From Lytechinus pictus (Eukaryota; Echinodermata; Echinoidea; Temnopleuroida; Toxopneustidae), in NCBI RefSeq assembly GCF_037042905.1, contig NC_087253.1, positions 8,420,501 to 8,484,500 on the forward strand: a stretch of DNA of 64,000 nucleotides, written 5' to 3'. Shown here piece by piece: positions 9,722-22,246 of the stretch. The position numbers and the translations under genes were made by a program. Position 1 is the first letter of the stretch. Each line of letters begins with the position of its first letter. The notes under the pieces are model-generated. The model saw nothing but the letters and a program-made list of their open reading frames with translations. It was not told where the DNA came from and made no database searches.

Positions 9722-10173
9722 CTGCATAATGAGAAATGAAGTGCCACAAGTTCAATTTAACATCAATTCAGTTGTCTAAAGACGTAATTTCAATTCCCAT
9801 GCCTCCTCCAGCGTGTCGACAGACATATGAGTAGGCCCTTTATAATAAGAAAGTTCTCATTTATCCGAAAAATACCGTGGTAAAACCAGTGCGACACGTT
9901 TGCTTTGTCAGCCAATCAGCAAATTTCTCAGACCACAAGGATACGTTGACAGATAACTTTCCTTGGTTCTGATTGGCTCAGAAGCACAAGGATTCCTCAT
10001 TTCTTTGATTTGAATGTTACAGTCACACCAGCGGAACCGAGTGCAGACTGACCGACTACCCGGAGTGGCGGTTTGTAACAAAGAAACTGTAACATGCTAT
10101 TTGTTAAATTAATACGTTGTGAATGATAGTAAATATGGTAGTGGATGGTTGCGATATGTAATTTTTTTTTCCT

Positions 10174-10338
10174 GGTGGGTGTTTCATAAAGCTGTTCGTA
10201 AGTTAAGAGCGAGACTGGTGATCATTTCTTGTGGTAAAAAGTGTTGTTCATAGGCGATGGTTCAGCGCATAAGAAAAGACCACCAGTCGTTTTAAAGTCG
10301 CTCTAAACTTACGAATAGCTTTATGAAACGGCCCCTGA
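10174..10338. mobile_element. Short inverted-repeat MITE (GTTTCATAAAGCT ends)
   Basis: Left end GTTTCATAAAGCTGTTCGTA is mirrored at the right by the complement of TACGAATAGCTTTATGAAAC. The inverted match extends inward through AAGAGCGA and the GACTGGTG block. The total is about 165 bp with no coding capacity. This kind of element is common in marine invertebrate genomes. Confidence 0.8.
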
Positions 10339-10339
10339 C

Positions 10340-10520
10340 TGCTAAGAAAGCATGCATGCTTGTATTAATGCAAGTAACGAAAGGACTGACGGCTTTAGCT
10401 CCAATCCGAGGAACGTATTAAGGATGATTTTTTTTTTAATGCCATACATAAGGGCACATGTGCACTCATTTTAAATCGAACCCGGGTCCCCGGAATACAA
10501 AACCCCCGCCCCACCGACTA
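10340..10520 (-). mobile_element. tRNA-derived SINE fragment (minus strand)
   Basis: GCTAAGAAAGCATGCATGC, a GACTGACGGCTTTAG stretch and GAACCCGGGTCCCCGGAATAC match, in order, the SINE at 24118-24313. Read on the minus strand, the last block is the B-box arm of a tRNA-like head. The head is cut off near 10515, where a different SINE tail (TCAGCAAGAAATTCATCCAC) takes over. Confidence 0.7.
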
Positions 10521-10524
10521 AGGT

Positions 10525-10680
10525 ATTTTGAATTTCCTTCAGCAAGAAATTCATCCACATTGTGCTGCACTCAACACAGGTGAGGTGAATGGCTACCCGG
10601 CAGGATTAATTCCTTGAATGCATGAGCGCTGAAAAGCAGCTCGAGCTAAAGCCGGGGGTAATGAAATAATAACAACACGC
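10525..10680 (+). mobile_element. SINE body fragment (ATTCATCCAC type)
   Basis: The segment CTTCAGCAAGAAATTCATCC, GCACTCAACACAGGTGAGG, GGCTACCCGGCAGGA, ATTCCTTGAATG shares its order with the SINE bodies at 33178-33470 and 20762-21010. The tRNA-like head is missing, so it is a 5'-truncated copy that inserted next to, or recombined with, the SINE fragment on its left. Confidence 0.7.
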
Positions 10681-11089
10681 ATCGGAATATAATATTTCTA
10701 GATAGATGGTGATACATAAATGGCTATTGTTATTATTGTTATTTTTATTATTATTATCATTATTACTATTATATGGGTGCAGGGTTTACAGAAAAAAATA
10801 CGAGCGTGAATTGCTGAACTGGTTGAATCGAGGACATGACCTTTCGTCATCTCTCGTGTGAGAACTTTGGCGCACACCTAGATATATAGACATTGTTCGA
10901 GTTGATAGTTCGGCCATCTCTGCTTGCCATATCTTTCTTGACCGATCTTTATCAATGCCACATGTGATTGATATTGCTATTATGCCTTTAAAAAGGGCAT
11001 ATCTCCTATGAAGTGTTTACAATTTTGATCAATGTGTTATCCCCCAAATGGCGGTAATAACCAGCTCACCCTCCCCTCCGTTTCCCAAC

Positions 11090-12075
11090 ACACACCCACA
11101 CATGGCTTATCAATCCAAAGATGATTTCCTGCAACTATATATTTTGTTTTCCATTATGATTATAATAATTTTTGTCTGGGGAAAACATGTTCTAGATCCG
11201 CTTCGAAAAGTTATTGTTAAGCACTTGTATTTGTCCCAATTAGATTTCCAGGTGAAAAATCGTAAATTATGTTTTGTATCCCCGTGCGAGAGTAATTTAG
11301 AGATAATCTTCATAGTCGTTGCCGGTGGATGGAAACGCTGGTTAGTCAAATCGGATCCAAATACCTTCCCACTTCAACAAGTAGGTATCCTTTTATGCAA
11401 CACACACCCACACGTGAGCGCACACCCCAACACGCGCACACACACTGCTTATCAATCCAAAGATGATTTCATGCAACTATATATTTCGTTCTCCATTATG
11501 ATTATGATTTTTTTCCAAGGGAAAAACAGTTCTAGATCCGCTTCTAAACTGTATTGTTCATCACGTGGGTTTGTCCTAATTAGATTTGCAGGTGGAAAAT
11601 TTTAGATTGTGTTTTGTATCCCCGTGTGAGAGTAATTTAGAGATAATCTTCATAGTCGTTGCCGGTGGATGGAAACGCTGATTAGTAAAATCGGATCCAA
11701 ATAACTTCTTACTTCAACAGGTAGGCATCCTTTTTATACAACACCCATCCACACGTAAGCGCGCACCACCAATACGCACACACACACACACATAAACTGT
11801 TTATCAATCCAAAGAACTATATATTTTGTTTTCCATTAAGATGATTTTTTTAAAGGGAAAACAAGTATTAGATCCGCTTCTATACGTTATCGTTCAGCAC
11901 GTGGGTTTGTCCCTATTAGATTTCTAGGTTGAAAATTGTAAATTGTGTTTTGTATCCCCGTGTGAGAGTATTTTAGAGCTAATCTTCAAAGTTGTTGGCG
12001 GTGGATAGAATAGCTGATTAGTCAAATCGGATCCGAGTAAATTCCTTCTTTAACAAGTAGGTATCCATTCTTTTA
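11090..12075 (+). repeat. Three-copy tandem repeat, about 342-352 bp unit
   Basis: TATCAATCCAAAG recurs at 11108, 11450 and 11802. Each copy continues with the same order of blocks: CTATATATTTTGTTTTCCAT, GGGAAAACA, TAGATCCGCTTC, TTGTATCCCCGTG, GAGAGTAATTTAGAG, GGTGGATGGAAACGCTG, and a GTAGGTATCC end. Each copy is joined to the next by a CA-rich linker. Reading frames crossing it (185 codons on plus) change between copies, so coding is unlikely. Confidence 0.9.
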
Positions 12076-15000
12076 TATATATATATAAAATGGGGTTAAT
12101 ATCAAATTATTGGCTTCTTGAGAAATAACAGATTTATAACATATTGTACTTTGCGCTAGGCAAAAGTTTCCGTCTAAGACACCTTATTTCGTAAAAAAAA
12201 AGTCCTAACATGCCTCTTACCCCGCCCCCACCATACCCAAACTATTTTGTTTCCTTTTTTATTTAATAGGAAGTTATTTGCACCCATACATAAAACCTCT
12301 CATAAAAAAATTAAGAAATTAAAAGCTCAATAAATTACACCAATGAGATATTTGGTGAACTATGAAACAGTAACTTCTACATGACATCTAATTCATTCAC
12401 TTCTGTAAAGACCACAAACTCACACACACGCCCTTTTTTAATTTAACAAAATGTTTGGCACTTAAACACTCTAAGATTAGGTAAAAACCTTTACTGAATT
12501 ATTTAAAGATTATATGAACCACACTATTACATAGAGTGTGTTGAAAATAATCTTATAATTTAGAAGGGCGTAATAATGTATTTATCCAAATTTACAAAAC
12601 TTAAGAAAAACAATCTAAAAGTGTTTCTGCCACCATTATTTGTCTATTGTTCACTTTATATTTATTTAACTATCCATTTACTCATTCATTAATTTATGTG
12701 TTTGTTATTCTTGTTTCCGTTACAGATTGTATCTAGGCCTACTTTATTTTATTTCAGGTCAAGGTTAGGATGCTACGTTGAAATAACATGTATTCACCGC
12801 ATTCACGACAGTCTCAATGCATTACGATACTTTTATGGGATATACGAAAGAGAGAAAAATCGCTTGTCAGGACGATTTCTCTCGCACGATTCGTTCTGGA
12901 GCAATCAGACAGTCACAATTGCTCATATTTTTGTTTTTCGAGGCCACCCTATCTATCATTATCCCTTGCTTATTTGGGTTGACTGTGAATCGTGGAGAGC
13001 ATGCGAAATGATCTTGTTTTCTTTGGTGTGTTTATATTGGAACTCACGCTATGTGTGTTCTCAACAATTTGTGTTATTTAGATATTACAGTTTATTTTAG
13101 CGTCGAATTTGTCTAGAAAGTTTACCGTCTCTCTGTGAGGCACTGCAAATGAATGTTTGGCTAGTCAAATGAGAAAAAAAATATAACATGATTTATGTAT
13201 TCAAACAACCTACATTCCACCACCCGAACAGCGCGTCTCATTGTCTCAAGACTGTTTGATATTTAAACTTCTGTATTATCTATGCTACCATGAATTTCAT
13301 AGTCAAGATGCGACTAAATTCGCAGAAGCACCTCGGTCGGCAATCTGTGGTTATCCCCTTATGATCCATTAAAATCCTAAAAATATTCGCCGTTTTCCCT
13401 ACAACAATGCAGACTCACTGTATGAGATAATTTATTTCACTACAACCAATAATTTACAGTATATATTTATTTACGATAATCACATTAATCCTTTTTTCTC
13501 CTGCACCTCAACGTTTCTACCGAAAATGCCTGTCACATTTACTTTTATGTGGTATACATACTATTTATACATAATTTCTCTTTCACTGTTATGTGACAAG
13601 GAGGAACCTCCGGCTTAATTTTTTTTTGCGAAATACATTCAAAGCCACTAATCTACTGCAAGTCAATTTTTAATGAATCTCCGATATCGCTGTTTGCATC
13701 AAGTACATTTATTTTCTGTCGATATGATTTAATTTATCATTACATTAATTAATTAGATGAACATTTGTGTTTTTTTTATATTTACTTGTGGCAATGCAAA
13801 CAAAGGACTGATTGAAAAAAAAGTACGGAATAAAGTCAATGAGAAAATGTATGCGATAAAGTATCATATGATTATGACATTTGCATAAATGAACATCGTT
13901 TCTGATTGTACAAACTTAAGAAATTATTACACGCAAAACATTGATAAGAGCATCGAAATTGTACTGAGGATATAGTGCAGTCACGATATCCATAGACCTA
14001 CATGACCTTTATTTGAATTGTATACCATTCGTCTTAATGCCATTTAATGACAAGCGGCTTGTTCAAATACCAATTGATGCTAAACGATGATGTCCTTGTT
14101 TAATGGTAGTATACCAACACATATCGTACAGAAGAGAATATGTGGCCATTCCTGGTTCATCAAGAATACATCCCATCCACCATCATCATTATAGGGAATT
14201 TTCGCTCACCGACCTACGTAGGTTTGAAAAAAAGAGTTGTAGCATTTGAAATACCCGTCAAATGACAAAGGACAGCATGGATGTCTTTGTCGAAGGTTGT
14301 TGAAACGAAAAAAAACAGTTTTCAGAGCTAATGACAAATCCAATTGTATCGTTTGTCAAGACGCAATGACTAAACTGCTGTGTTGATTCATCCGTGTTTG
14401 ACAAAGTCCTGTTTGTTGTTGGTCGGTATTTGACAATACATTTACTCTGTTCTTGAATGCTCCGTACGTCGCTGAGCCAAAACTTCATATTAACGCAGAT
14501 TGACGCGTTCGAGACATACAAACTCAACTTGCATGCAGACCTGTCTGCCAGTTGCGCAGTGTTAACCTTCCTTTCTTAAAGAAATTACTCTTATGATTCA
14601 AGGTTCAATAGTACGAGTTTTATTTACATTTCACATGAACTGGAATTGTACAATACTTATAAAAAAAAAAACAATATTTAGTGTATGATTACTGAATGAT
14701 TTTAGAGTAGATAAATTTGTCATGCAATCCCCAAAATAAGCAATAAGACGCACAAAGTTACTTTTGAGATTCTTATTGAGTTTGAAAAAGGCATATGAGC
14801 TTTGAAATGATAAATAATTTAGCACAAAAATTGACCAGAAAGTACCCAGTTTTTGATTGCATGTAGAATTCAATGGGAGTTTCAAAGAATACAGAAGGTT
14901 CGAAATATCGGGTTCGCTCAAGCATGGAATTTCCAAACTGTACAATCACAGGCAAACTTCTGAAAGTAAACTTTTGTATCTAATTTAATTTTTGAAAGTG

Positions 15001-16712
15001 TTGATAAGGAGAGCTACGCGTTGAGCACTCTAAAGAATGGAATTCGATCTTTATAGGTCACTTGATTTATCATTAATTGCCTTCTAAATGCGATGATTTT
15101 CAGTGTTATGCTAGTTCAATGTTTCTATATTCAAATCGTTTGTTCAGATGACTCTGTCTTAAAATCACAAACTAAAATCCGGATTGTTTAGCTCTTGCAG
15201 TATATTGTAATGCACTGTGCTCTGTCATGGGAATCTGTGATCGTGATTATGTTTGATTTTTTCTCCATAATGGAGAAGATATGGGAGGTGTCTGTTATCA
15301 CTAGATGAAATGAGCTGGAACAATGGAACCATCTTCTTTGTATATATCAACGCACCGAGCGGAACCAGCGAAATCACCGACATTGCTAATTGGAACCGAG
15401 GGACGTGAGGGATGGCATTCACAATATCTAAGTCATCAGACATTTTCAACTTTTATCTCCACAAATGGCGAACGTTAAAATGACGGTTTTTTTTTTTCTT
15501 TCTTTTTGGAGCTGGTGCTTGGGTCCCCTTCTGAAACAAGCTAAATTCCTCTTTGCAACTTGAGACAAAATAGGTGAATATGAGTTCTCCGGGAAGAATG
15601 ATAGAGGACTCGAGACGGGGAGAAAGGGGGGGGGGGGTTAAGGGGAGGAAGGCTGAGAAGTTGAGATGAAAATATATATCCCTTGGTTTAAAACATTGCT
15701 GATTCTTTGAAAGATGATATTAAAACGGTTCAAGTAACTAGGTGTAAATTTATTCAAATATAATGGTATAGTGATAGGTCCATGGTATATAATCGGTTAT
15801 CAATAAAAGAACAGGATTACCGTTCTTAACGTTAAACTGCTCTGTTTTAATACCCTTTGTAAATTTCATGAAGTGGTTCTTGACTAAAAAGAGGCGCATT
15901 ACGTTTGTTAACAAACATGTATTATCATTAGGCCTCAGCAAAATGAAGCTAATTTTTTTATTTCGAGAACGAAATAAGCGAGCCCATTTTCCCCTCTTTT
16001 TATTGAAAATACACATATAAATACTTATTTTGAATGAACTTGAGAAATTATATCGCATGTAATCCTATTTCTTTTTATTTTTCCGCGTTTTTATTTGTCT
16101 GGGGAAGTGGGGGGGGGGGCTTTTGGAACTTATGGGTAGCATAGTGTCCCCTAAAGTCCACTCGTATTTGGACAATGCAGTGCGAGTACGTTTAATCTGA
16201 ACTACAGTTAAACTTCCAGATTAACATATTATTGGACCTAACACAAATGAAATGACTTCAATGCTTTTTAAAAACACTGATGATAAAACAGGACCTGAAG
16301 AGTATTAATGGTACAAAAAGTACAGACGGACATATGAAAAAGGAAATAGAATCCAGCGAGAAAGAAAGTGGGCAAGTCCGCCGGGGATCGGTCAAAGAGT
16401 CACGCTCAGATCTATTCCTCAAAAGCAAATGCACTATGGGCGTTTAGCAAACAAAATGTACACGGAATCCCGTACAACAGTTCAATATTGACAGAAGGCA
16501 TGCATGCGACATATCGCCGCACTTTACTCTTGTTCTTTGGCGCTCCATTTCTTCCCAATTCTCTCGGTTTTGCCATATATCCCCCAATAGGCGTATTCAT
16601 GAGGGGGGTAAGGTAAGGACCCCCTCCCACCCCGCCTCGCCATATCAAAGACAAGACCGGGAGGATGTTTTGCAAAGCTCATCGTAAGTCATCTATGACT
16701 TGTGTATTCCGG
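12076..16712. other. Non-coding stretch with no supported gene
   Basis: The DNA is AT-rich with small homopolymer runs: poly-T near 15487 and G runs at 15627-15638 and 16108-16118. The longest open frame (12696-13100, plus, 134 codons) has no domain, no codon pattern and no splice context I trust. The one candidate worth naming is the minus-strand frame at 15225-15443, listed separately. Otherwise I see nothing here. Confidence 0.5.
15225..15443 (-). CDS. Possible first exon with one membrane helix, unidentified
   Basis: A minus-strand frame starts at ATG (15443, context GAAAATGTC) with M-S-D-D-L-D-I-V-N-A-I-P-H-V-P-R, followed by a hydrophobic run L-A-M-S-V-I-S-L-V-P-L-G-A-L-I-Y and T-K-K. 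It stays open for 73 codons. A CTCG|GTGCGT donor-like site lies within the hydrophobic run. The layout (acidic N-terminus, one helix, Lys pair) faintly recalls small two-helix proteins such as the V-ATPase assembly factor VMA21, but the match is too weak to name. Chance is possible. Confidence 0.2.
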   Translation of the reverse strand: MSDDLDIVNAIPHVPRFQLAMSVISLVPLGALIYTKKMVPLFQLISSSDNRHLPYLLHYGEKIKHNHDHRFP

Positions 16713-17025
16713 AGTTTTCGCATTTACTACGGGGAAACTCTCTAGAACTCGACAATTCCTTTGAAAATGCAAGTCCAGTGACAACATGGACAATGGAGAG
16801 CTGAAAGGCCTTTGTCTCAAGTTGGTGGACAGGGACAGCTTTGAAATATTTTGATGTCTGGACGACATATTTGCAATTGTTCGTCCTGAACACATCTTCG
16901 GATGATCTGCTGTCCCAGTCCACCAAATTTCGTCAAAAGCCTCCCAGCTCTCCATTGCGATTTTAATTGCATGTTCAAAGGAATCGATGCGTTGTAGAGA
17001 GATTCCCCGTAGTAAATGCAAAACT
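16713..17025. mobile_element. Hairpin MITE (GCATTTACTACGGGGAA ends)
   Basis: Left GCATTTACTACGGGGAAACT and the complement of ATTCCCCGTAGTAAATGC at the right form terminal inverted repeats. The inverted match continues inward (ATTCCTTTGAA, AATGGAGAGCTG, TTGGTGGACAGGGACAGC), so almost the whole 313 bp can fold into one hairpin with about 150-bp arms. The two minus-strand frames of 116 and 77 codons here lie inside the hairpin and are not genes. Confidence 0.8.
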
Positions 17026-20000
17026 ACATATTTAAGCACGGCTGGAACATGTTCCTGGTTGCTATGTCAGCTACAAAGAAACTATCATGTAGCCCAAGAA
17101 AAGGGTTAACAGTGGTTTGCAATATTCGTCGGCAGTTACAAACTGTAGCTACACGATATGCCTACCAGATATATTTTACACTAAACGACACATATTAAAA
17201 AAACAAGATATTGAATTGTGAAATAATAAAATGTACATGTAAGCTCATACGCGCAAGGCACTCTCGCTCACCCACCCATCACACACAAAACTGCATGCAC
17301 AGGCACCTCACTTTAAATGATTCCCCGGTCCGATATTTTCCCTTTGGGACTCCCAAAGCTATGCAATATATTTTCACAATTGTCTGGATATTGGCGCATC
17401 AAACTCTTTGAAAAAGACATCCTTATTTTTTCCGAGAACGGCAAACTTTTAACAAAATGAATTTCTTTGTTTTCATCTTTCTTTTTTTTTTCAAGTAAGA
17501 AAGCAAATTAAAAACTAGAACATGTTCACTGATCCCCGAACATGCAGTGATTGTGTGATTATTACCCGTTTTCAAGCTCTTGTATTAATCCCCTTGACAA
17601 CACGTAGATTATCGCCAAAGATAACTAAGGTGTGCTTTAAAAAAATGGAAATAATACAAAAAAGGAAATAAAATATAAAAACAAACACGCCAATTATCAC
17701 TTTTTCGCGTTAGTCAAACCATGCTCTGATAGAACGCGCTCTTGAGTTGTATCGACCATGCGCGCTTCGAAAGTTTGTCCGACTTAACTATCTGTGACAC
17801 TCATCCATATTCTGTTTTCACTAGCCCCTCCCCTTTCTTGTTCTGTCCTGATTGCCTGACCCACAGTCATACTTACATCTTCTCTGTCAATATCCACTTT
17901 CGCCCATCTTTTACCTTTCGTTGTCGTATCTTGAGCGTGAAGAGTGAAAATTTTGATATGTTGGTTTAGTAGAGCCTCTCGTTATCGTTTCTCGTTCGTT
18001 AAGTTGTTTGAATACGGGCAACGACAAACACAACCCACTATCTCTCTCTCGCTCATGAATGGCGATGAGAAATTGAACATCATTTTTTTATAGAAAAGTC
18101 ATAATTTTGAAAAAAAAAGTTATTGCTAAATATCATTAGTGTGTACTCTCACTGATTTTGGAGTCATATTTGCAATAAGTTTTATATGTAAACAGTGTCG
18201 TGAATGGCGTTGCAACTAAAAAAACAAAACAAAACAAAAAAGAATAGGAATAGGAATCTGACTTTGTCGTAAGCTTGAAAGTTTGAAGAGAGTTCCGCCT
18301 TTTCGTAGTGTCTATTTCAATGTTCTGTATTGATCTTTCTTCTATTTTCCTGAGATTAGAAATAATGAAATTACGTTCATAAAATAAAATTAACGTAGGC
18401 ATGGTGTGTCTATTCTTTTGTCCAATGGCAGTCCATCGTGCACATAATGCTGAATTTTTAATTTCACAAGGTTTGTCGCGTTTGCCAGGTTAACATTATA
18501 CTTTTTACACATCAACCACTTTTTTGTTGTTAAAAGGAAGAATATTGCTAAGTTCTTTTTTTTTTATATAACCATGTTCTTGCATGTGTAAATGGGCATA
18601 TTTTTCTTCAGTTTTATCGTGTATATCAAGCTACGAAGTAACTGAAAATAAATAGCAAATACCGATGTAGGCCTAAAATAATATTTATTTTCATTGTTAA
18701 GCTACTCCTAACCTGTTATTTATTTCCTTTTTTAAATCGTGTGAATAAAGTTGGACAAATAACAAAAACAATATTTGACAAAACAGAGGCTGGGTTGTTG
18801 TCAGCTGTAATATCTTTCTAAAATAACCACTAAAATCCCTACAAATATTTCAGCTAACTTATATATTTGGCATTATAGCATGTGGAACATGCCATCGAGT
18901 AATGTAAATGAAACCAAATTCGACTTTCAGTCCCACACACTGCCTTCGGTGTATGTTTACCGACGAACATGCGAAAACCCGAAGAAACCGCTCGTAGAAA
19001 AAAGTCAAAACTGGATTAATATCGATTGTTTTCTTCCCAGACCGCAAGGAAATGATGAAGAAGACAAAACCACCAAAAGGAAGACATCATCATGGATGGA
19101 TATAATTAATCTTCCTCTTGTAATAGAGTCTCGTGTCTTCCCAAGGGATGAGAAAGTTCATGTGCTAAAATTACAATTTAATTCCGTTAAAAGCTTTGGT
19201 CTAGCCGGCATGAGAAAACGCAATCAAGAACTGTCCCTCGCTCGCCCGTATTTAATTTCGAAATAATGGGAACATGAGTTATGGACGTACAACTTCATGC
19301 AGAGATCGTGGTGTGCCCTTTTCTTTAAGTCAACATAATATCCGTCGTAATATGTGTATGGTTGCCCTAATGATATTAGTCAATGTTTTGCAAAAATTAT
19401 AGTGAATATTTGTCCAATAAATGAATCCCCCTTTTCACGCGATTCAAATATTGGATTGAGGAGACAAATATACATATGTTTTCTTTTGGAATATAATGAT
19501 ACTTCATATCAAGAGGGCAATCTATTCCATGTTTGTGCTCCATTGTTGACTACTAATCCATTTGTTCTATGTCTTGTTAATCGATGATTATCACGGATAA
19601 CATTATTGGTAAAAGGGCCCGTTATCATTAGCTTACATAGGAAAAGTTTCCATATGCAAACCCATTTAAAGCGAAATTAGAACAGGAAAGGAAAACCCTA
19701 AACTATGTCTCAAAATACATTCCAAATAATGCCTCAATGACAGAACATTTAAAATGTTATGTTTGTTTTATTCAGTAGCATTTTTTTTTCCATCTAGTCA
19801 CAGGGGTCCGAATTTTTAAACGGATTCATGATAATAAAGCAGCTGCTGGTGCTGGTGCTGATAAAGATGATTTAAAAATCGGTAAGGACATTGACCTTGG
19901 AATGGTCTTTAAGCTTTAAGCATGGAGTGATGCCGGTCCAAGTATTCCGTCTTTAATATGGTCACAGGTCATTTTATCATATACATTTATGGTTTGTGCT

Positions 20001-20570
20001 CACGCTTTTGGCCACATTTCAACGGATCTCGTAAAAAAATTTATTAATGAAAACTCGATTTTGAGGTTTATCTTGGTATAACTCACCGAATTGTTTTTCG
20101 CCTTCTATTTCAATTTAGATTCATGGAAACGTGCAAGAAAAGCACGAACTATTAAGCATTCAGCCTACGGATGTAGGCCTACTTTTCGATGCCTGTACCA
20201 CATGCCTGGATACATAAATCTTTTACAGTCTAGTAGAGATAAGGAGCTCAAAAATTAATTTTGTTGAGACACCACATTTTATTACCAGTGCTGCCTTTCT
20301 TTTGTTTTAAGCATACCAGTGGGAGTAAGCTACTGGGGTACGTTATTTCACACTTGCATGGAGCCGTTGCATGAAGTCACTTAGACTACTGGCTGCAGTC
20401 AGTGACGTCAGATGCGGGCCTACGAAATCCCATGGGGACCTCTGCACTAAGGTACAACCTATCATTCATGCACGGTCACACTTACGGATACTCTCTGCAG
20501 AACTGATCTTGCCATCGAAAAGCCATGAGAGATGGTAAAAGTTGTACACACATAACTCGGGTCTTCACTA
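17026..20570. other. Non-coding stretch, no gene recognised
   Basis: AT-rich DNA. The longest frame is 18880-19266 (plus, 128 codons, beginning M-W-N-M-P-S-S-N-V-N), which has no recognisable domain. It also has no convincing acceptor or donor. Poly-A and poly-T tracts and an A(4)C-type run near 18220-18240 are the only structured features I see. Confidence 0.5.
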
Positions 20571-20575
20571 TATGT

Positions 20576-20649
20576 ATATGTATATACACACACACACATA
20601 CACACACACACACACACCCACACACACAACACACACCCACACACACATC

Positions 20650-20692
<43 letters not shown>

Positions 20693-20694
20693 GG
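20576..20694 (+). repeat. (CA)n then (TA)n microsatellite
   Basis: A CA-rich block (about 20586-20647) passes into a (TA)n block (about 20649-20692) with one GTA interruption. Open frames on both strands here are repeat artefacts. Confidence 0.95.
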
Positions 20695-20761
20695 TTTGGG
20701 GTATATAATTAGTTATTCCTACAGCGTTATTACTTTGGAACATCTTATCACTGCACTGGGG

Positions 20762-21010
20762 GGACATCGAGCATTGTGGTCTGGTGGTTGTGACTCTCCC
20801 CTTTGAAAAAGAGGGTTGTGGGTTCGAATCTCAGCCATGGTGTAATTTCCTTCATCAATAATTTGATCAACAACCCAGGTGAGGTGAATGGATACCCATC
20901 AGGATAAATTCCTTGAAAATCCTGGACCTAACCTTCAGAAGCTAGGGTGAAAGCCGTGGACAGTGTACATCTACATCTACATCTATGTAGTGTACATTGA
21001 ATGAGCACCT
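20762..21010 (+). mobile_element. tRNA-derived SINE
   Basis: The tRNA-like head has an A-box-like TGGTCTGGTGGTTGTGA and a B box GGTTCGAATCTCAGCC. The body is the same as at 33178: CCATGGTGTAATTTCCTTCA, ACCCAGGTGAGGTGAATGG, ATCAGGATAAATTCCTTG. It ends in CATCTACATCTACATCTATG-type short repeats at about 20968-20985. The head is too diverged to be a working tRNA. Confidence 0.85.
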
Positions 21011-21329
21011 ACATGTACATTATAGGCGCCTCATCATGAATGCAATTATCATTATCTTTGCCTTATTGCAAAAGGAAAAAAAATACACGTTTCGTTTTTA
21101 ATTGAATATCTGTTTAAAAATTTTGCTTTAACTATGTAGCGCCTTCAACAGAATATAAGCAGAATACGATGTTATTAGATTTAGATCATTGATAGTCAAG
21201 TCGTTGGGATATCATGATAGGCACAGTAATGATCAATAATTGTAATAATGATGGTGACGATGATCATGAGGCTGTTGGTGATATTAATGACGATTATAAC
21301 ATAAAAACCTTAAACGAAAGAAGAAAAAA

Positions 21330-21560
21330 AAGACTCGAGCTAGTAATTCACTCTTCGGACAGAAAATGCTCTCCTCTAGAGCAAGAGTAATGTCTACTTG
21401 TTGAGAGTGAATTTCCTCCTCTTAACATGCTTAACCAGTGGCATTCGTTTGAAACGCCCGAGTTCTTTAAATAAATTAGGTAACTCTTAAATTCACTCCA
21501 AATTGAGTGATCCTTGGCGCTACTAATGAGAGTGAGGAACGAGTGGAAACATTTTTTTAG
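21330..21560. repeat. Possible diverged repeat with ACTC/GAGT half-sites
   Basis: Short inverted half-sites recur (AATTCACTCTTC, GAGAGTGAATTTCC, AAATTCACTCC, GAGAGTGAGG). These suggest a decayed inverted-repeat element, but I cannot fix its ends. Confidence 0.35.
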
Positions 21561-21831
21561 AGAGAGTAAATTAGGTTATTCGTATGGTACATTATATTCT
21601 ATATGTAAAAATTAGCAAAAGTAAAGAGGGTTGACTGAAAGGGCAAATATCATTTCAAGGTATTGTTCATACCCAAAAGTGCCCGTTTTGTTATTAAATG
21701 ACGCGGTATATGCTCGAAAACCAAGGTCTCTGGCATGTCTACACCATGTGTTGTGAGAATGTTCAATGGCAATTGTACTTTGAGGGGGAGTAAGGGGGTG
21801 GCGATGGAGAACAGACGCTGTAAGAGACTAT

Positions 21832-22146
21832 GGCCCGTATTCTGAAGTCGGGTTTAGCTTAAACTCAGGTTTAAAGTTGTGGTTTAAGTATGGACAGCCA
21901 ATTGTTACATGAATCACTAACGGTGTGATATCATATTTCAGCTCATTTGGCTCTCAAATCATTCATAATTGTCTAGGAAGTATATATAGATTATTGTTTT
22001 CACCATCAATGAATCAGGAAAGAGCACAGTAAACATAAGAAACGTACAACTTAATGAAAAATTTGATAATTTTGGCTTCCCATACTTAAACCACAACTTT
22101 AAACCTGAGTCTTAGTTAAACCTGACTTCAGAATAATACGGGCCTA
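21832..22146. mobile_element. MITE family A, copy 1 (GGCCCGTATTCTGAAGTC ends)
   Basis: Left GGCCCGTATTCTGAAGTCGG and the complement of CCTGACTTCAGAATAATACGGGCC at the right are long inverted ends. They are followed by inverted CTCAGGTTTAAAGTTGTGG blocks, with arms of about 65 bp. It is flanked by TA on both sides. Copy 2 is at 25610-25921 and is nearly identical in its centre (CATCAATGAATCAGGAAAG, AGCACAGTAAACATAAG). Confidence 0.9.
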
Positions 22147-22246
22147 TTTGTTTTCAAAAAGATCACTCATTGACGAATGACCACTTAACCATACGGACAT
22201 AATTGTGACAAGGATTGGGGTGTGATGGTGAAACGTTATATTGCCT

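Noticed and set aside
12696..13100. 134-codon plus-strand frame
   Set aside because: No domain, no splice context, and its residues reflect TTT/TAT-rich composition.
18880..19266. 128-codon plus-strand frame
   Set aside because: It is the least biased long frame in its area, but I see no domain, no clear promoter or splice site, and no homology that I recognise.
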